Source: Tetracladium setigerum
Taxonomy: Eukaryota > Ascomycota > Leotiomycetes > Helotiales
Direction of reading: 5' to 3'
Assembly: GCA_031472005.1 (NCBI GenBank)
Contig: PZJY01000011.1
Coordinates: forward strand, 744,001 to 808,000
DNA length: 64,000 bases
Positions within the stretch are counted from its first letter, which is position 1. The number at the start of each line of letters is the position of its first letter. A program made the translations under genes and the position numbers. A model generated the notes under the pieces. The model was not told the DNA's origin and searched no databases. It saw nothing but the letters and a program-made list of their open reading frames with translations. Positions 60,539 through 64,000 of the stretch are shown here, in pieces.

Positions 60539-62754
60539 GTTGAAGTTTGTGGTTGTCTTCTTAACGTTTCTGCTCAAGAAGCTTGCGAGGAGAAAGGTGG
60601 ACTCTTGTAGTCGTAAACTCGCAGACTTTCAGAAGGTTTGGTCGGTAGGGCAGCAAAGGTGGGTCGGTCGATGATGGTTGGGTTTTGTACTCAATCAAGG
60701 ATCTTCCTTTAGAAGAGGCTATTGATGTGTCACAAGCCCTTTGCTCGAGTAGAGTACTGTAGGACGGCAGCCTCTTTCCTCTTTCTTATATATGTATGCG
60801 ATATGTCGTTATCTCGTCTCGGGCGCCGCTTAGTACGTAGGTGTAGATTGTTTGTGGAGGGGGCGCAGGGCTTCGGGGGATGCGGGAGAACAATTGGAAG
60901 GTTCTGTCGACGATTCCACAGCCTTATGCCAAGTTGTAATCGATCTCGTGGTAATCCAGTCGTTGTGGAGGGGAGGGCTGAGTGACGAGATGATTGGAAT
61001 GCTTGCGGCTACGCGGATGGAGGGGGAGGGGGATTTGTTTGTTGCTAGCTTGGCGGTACTCGGTGACGGCGGCGAGATTTGTATGAGCAATAAATAACAA
61101 CGTTTGCAAAGAGGAGCAGCGTGGTGAGACTCCAGGAGGAGGTATCAAGGTGAAGCAAAAACTTGCAAGAAGAAGAGGGGTGGTGAGTGAGAAAAGAGGA
61201 TGATGGGAGAAGGGGGCGCAGATGTGTGTGAGAGGAGATGGGGATGCGAGCATTGATTTATGCATCTGCCGGACTTTGGATTCTGCACTCTGTCTGGTGA
61301 TTATGCGGTAGTTCGTTCCTGTTCTCTCAACTCGAACAAGTGTGTGAGTATGTGCATGAAGGCAGTTACAAATGTGTGAAATAGCCTTTACTTATTGGAC
61401 CTAAAACCTGCCCTGCCCTGCCGTGCCCAGATTCATATTCATATTCATATTCTCTCGTTGTATACTCGAGGAGTAATATGTAAGATCATGTTACGAGTAA
61501 GTGGCACCGAATGGAGACTCTTACTGGCATTTGCCCGTTTGCCTTTTAAGATACTTCTTTCTATTTCCAGCACAAACACCAATGATCTCCCGCTGCTTCC
61601 CAGCTTTTTCCTGTTCCTGTTCCTGCTGCTGTTGCTGATCACAAATTCATTCTACTTGTATTCCGTGGCCCTGCCAAGTATATCCAACTTTGTCACCATA
61701 CGAGGGGCTACGATGACGTCGACATGCCGCCTGTAATTTTAACCATCCCCAGCCATCATCCATGCCTGTCCGGACTTTGACCCTCACCAACTTCCCTTAC
61801 GTCCATTCTCCATCTCCCTCCGCCACAACTTCAAATCTCATATGATATTTTGTATATCACGTAAAATAATGAATCCGTAACATAACACAATCCTAACGTA
61901 ACAATAGAGAAGGTACAATAAATGGCAGCCTCCAGAGCCGCATCAGGTAGCGACATTCCAGATTTGCCCTCAGAACAGCCCTGTGCTGATATGTTGTGCA
62001 TCGGTCCAATCACAACATCGCTTTGTGACTCCACAACTCACCGAAGCGAATCTTCAACGTCCGACCATCTCTCGCTCTCTCTCACACCACACCACACACT
62101 CTCTTTCCCTCTCCCTCTCTCAAGTATCCTCGATCTCAGCCTCCTCTGCAAGCCAACCCATCAAGTTAGCTGTTTTTCTCTTTCGCCCTCCACCATTCAT
62201 ACAAACACATGTCCGAACACATGCGTTATGAATGAGGGATATTGTCGAGCTGTTTTACATGATGCTCTGCATATCACCTAGGTATGCAGGCGTAATCGGT
62301 GAAGTTAGCTTCCTCTCTCTTGTGTCTGATCACATATCATCGTTCTCTTCTCCTCTTCTCTCTGTACTGTCAGCCTCAAACAAGCCTTGAAATCGTTGCG
62401 TCCAGCTGCGTTTGTTGTTGCTACTTGTTGCTGTTTGTCATTTCTAAGCGTGCTGAAGTGAGGCGAACAAGCTGTTCGTATCCTTGCCCAACTCTTTCCT
62501 TTCCAGTTTCTTCAGGCTCTCCGTTTATATTCTAGAGGTAAAAACAAAAGTAAGGCTTCTTGACCTTGACTTTTGTTCAGATCTCTAAGAGACAATCGAA
62601 GGAAGCAAGAACAACTCGAGCACAACGCCGTCAACAACTGTCTCCTGACCCTGAGCTTGGATCCTTCTCACCTTTATTGCAAGACTTCTATGCTTAAGTA
62701 TTCTAATTCCAACCACCAACTTCATTATCAAAACACATACCTCATCAAAGCACA
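60539..62754. other. Intergenic region with several simple repeats
   Basis: No gene supported in 2.2 kb. Minor repeats: CCCTG pentamers at about 61409-61425, ATTCAT hexamers at 61431-61452, and a CT-rich stretch at about 62068-62115. Confidence 0.5.
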
Positions 62755-63154
62755 ATGGAAAGTACATTAAACGCTCTACGAGCAAGGTTTCTGGACCTTG
62801 CTAACGAGTTTGATACTAGAGCGAACGAGCTAGGATATCAAGTTGACACTACCATCTCCGACGCCTTCGTTGCAGGCCAGGATATGTTAAATAACCTACA
62901 AGAATTGAAAGTGGCTTTCCCGGTATTCTTCTCGTCATCCTCGCATTCGAGGCTGCTCTCTCCAAAAATAAGTAAGATCGGGTGAGAACTTCACCGAATC
63001 TAGAACTCACAACTCACAACAAAATTAGGACAGTCGCGACTAAAGGAAAATTTAAATTTGACTGTAGTTATCATCTAAAAAGATTGAAAGAGCTACCAAG
63101 ACAAGCCGCAAGGCCGGCCCATCATCTAAGAAGATTGAAAAGAGCAACCAATGA
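62755..63154 (+). CDS. Possible small spliced gene with SSKKIE repeats
   Basis: An ATG in a good context (CACAATGG) opens MESTLNALRARFLDLANEF, a helical, charged start that continues to at least QELKVAFP. A later stretch (63068-63154) reads SSKKIERATKTSRKAGPSSK and then KIEKSNQ before a TGA. The same SSKKIE motif occurs twice, 51 nt apart, which keeps frame and suggests coding. The splice between the two parts is not settled: candidate donors are GTAAGA near 62970 and GTGAGA near 62982, and a TGTAG acceptor ends at about 63067. No family is recognised; the product would be a small basic protein. It is convergent with the gene ending at 63246. Confidence 0.35.
63070..63150 (+). repeat. Imperfect direct repeat, two about 29-nt copies 51 nt apart
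   Basis: Copies start at 63070 and 63121 and share ATCATCTAA(A/G)AAGATTGAAA with few changes afterwards. The 51-nt spacing is a multiple of three. Confidence 0.75.
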
Positions 63155-63245
63155 ACCCAGGCCGCAAAAGGAAGGGTATACCGTCATTAACGCCCGCAAT
63201 GCTCCTTCCCTCCAGATAAAGAACAACAAACCAAACACCACAAAT

Positions 63246-63989
63246 CTACTCCTCATCCTCCTCCAACTCCCCCTCCTCCTCCAACTCCTCCAACTCTCCG
63301 CTCATATCCTCGTACTGGTCTCCCAACTCCTCCCTCAACTTGGCATTCATCTTCTTCGCCTTCTCGAATCTCTGCTCCGTCATCCTCTTCATCGCCGTCA
63401 TGTTCTCGGCCAAAGTTTTATTCTCCTTATAACGCTTGCCCATGAATCCTCTCAACCACGCCAGGTTCTCCTGATACTTCTTCTCGCTGGCATTGATGGT
63501 CGTAACTGCCTCGGCAATATTCTGTCGGACGCCAGTAAGGTATGCCGATCGGTCGGCGGCGCGGAGACGAGCAATGTTGTCGTAGTAGGCGTTGATGTCG
63601 TCGATGGAGGTGTACGGGCACCAGGTTGCATCGACACGGAGCTTATCGGCATCGGTCATGCCTTCGTAGTCGGCAATTGAGTCAGGAATGATGAGACCTT
63701 CGCTGGTGGTGGTGTAGCTCAGGTTGTAGGGGTTGGCGGAGGTGGAGAGGGAGTCCATGACAGAGGTAATGGCTGTGAGACCATCCTCGTCGTCAATGGC
63801 GGTTGGAGATGGAGGGTAGTCATCATCAGCAGAGACGGTGGTTTGGTAGCTACTGCTGTGACTTGGTCCACCGATCCACTGGTTTCTGCCATGTGCCATG
63901 CCAGTCATACCAGCCGGAGCTGGAGACCCTGCAATGCCTGCGGGGAAGGAGGAACCAGTGCAAAGTCGTTGGATGCTTGGCGAGAGCAT
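63246..63989 (-). CDS. Unrecognised coiled-coil protein with acidic C-terminus, possibly 5'-truncated
   Basis: An open frame of 247 residues runs to the window edge. ATG 63989 has a textbook Kozak context (GCCACCATG), but the frame stays open upstream, so the true start may lie outside. The N-terminal part is Gly/Ser/Pro-rich (GMAHGRNQWIGGPSHSSS) and acidic (SADDDYPPSPTAIDDEDG). A middle part follows (ADKLRVDATWCPYTSIDDIN). The last about 110 residues form a charged helix suited to a coiled coil (KYQENLAWLRGFMGKRYKE, MTEQRFEKAKKMNAKLREEL). It ends in a very acidic tail (ELEELEEEGELEEDEE). I do not recognise the family and see no signal peptide or membrane segment. Codon usage and length support a real gene. 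Confidence 0.65.
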   Translation of the reverse strand: MLSPSIQRLCTGSSFPAGIAGSPAPAGMTGMAHGRNQWIGGPSHSSSYQTTVSADDDYPPSPTAIDDEDGLTAITSVMDSLSTSANPYNLSYTTTSEGLIIPDSIADYEGMTDADKLRVDATWCPYTSIDDINAYYDNIARLRAADRSAYLTGVRQNIAEAVTTINASEKKYQENLAWLRGFMGKRYKENKTLAENMTAMKRMTEQRFEKAKKMNAKLREELGDQYEDMSGELEELEEEGELEEDEE

Positions 63990-64000
63990 GGTGGCATAGT

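Noticed and set aside
1..64000. tRNA genes, CRISPR arrays, prophage or transposase genes
   Set aside because: I scanned for B-box-like GGTTCGANTCC words, regularly spaced repeats and transposase or integrase motifs and found none that hold up.

Overview
The window is nuclear DNA of a filamentous ascomycete. The genes carry many short spliceosomal introns (mostly 46-180 nt, GT..AG, often with a CTAAC/CTCAC-like branch site), and the gene set is fungal: a HIS7 fusion enzyme, ATG7, CIA84, DUF3824, RCR, Kre9/Knh1-like, F-box/2EXR and rhodopsin-domain (Pth11-like) proteins. Protein style, AT-rich spacers and gene content look like Leotiomycetes (Helotiales, possibly Sclerotiniaceae). That placement is an inference from family resemblance, not from a search.

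Layout. 0-8.3 kb: a P450 C-terminus cut by the window edge, then three minus-strand redox genes: a zinc MDR dehydrogenase of the formaldehyde-dehydrogenase type, a catalase-like heme protein and a secreted galactose oxidase. 11.0-12.7 kb: a Vps62-family membrane protein. 15.0-22.2 kb: a 2EXR-domain gene and two tandem F-box-like paralogues. 23.6-26.3 kb: an RCR-like membrane protein and a GPI-anchored Kre9/Knh1-like wall protein. 30.0-34.2 kb: a HAD hydrolase and a large secreted LVIVD-repeat protein. 36.7-42.4 kb: HIS7, an NmrA/isoflavone-reductase-like protein and an APC-family permease. 44.0-45.4 kb: a rhodopsin-domain membrane protein. 49.4-53.4 kb: dCMP deaminase and ATG7, divergent. 53.8-56.3 kb: the complex I assembly factor CIA84. 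57.0-60.5 kb: an Arg/Ser-rich DUF3824 protein. 62.8-64.0 kb: a possible small gene and an unrecognised coiled-coil protein. Long spacers (up to about 4 kb) separate the blocks. I found no tRNA, rRNA, CRISPR or intact transposon.

The strongest signal that ordinary annotation would miss is a repeated defect. In ten genes the reading frame breaks at 16 places. Every break is repaired by one extra base, and 15 of the 16 sites are runs of two or more G or C. The affected genes include conserved housekeeping genes (ATG7, DCD1, CIA84). In seven genes with fully resolved exons, summed exon length modulo 3 gives exactly the number of missing bases counted from the frames. Nine other gene models need no correction. 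This looks like systematic G/C homopolymer contraction in the consensus rather than ten pseudogenes, and automatic gene calls here would be truncated or split.

Regulatory signals that can be read directly are a perfect TGACTCA (CPC1/Gcn4-type) site and a short hairpin in front of HIS7, an ACGCGT (MCB-type) element between DCD1 and ATG7, and a C18 tract ending five bases before the start codon of the HAD gene.
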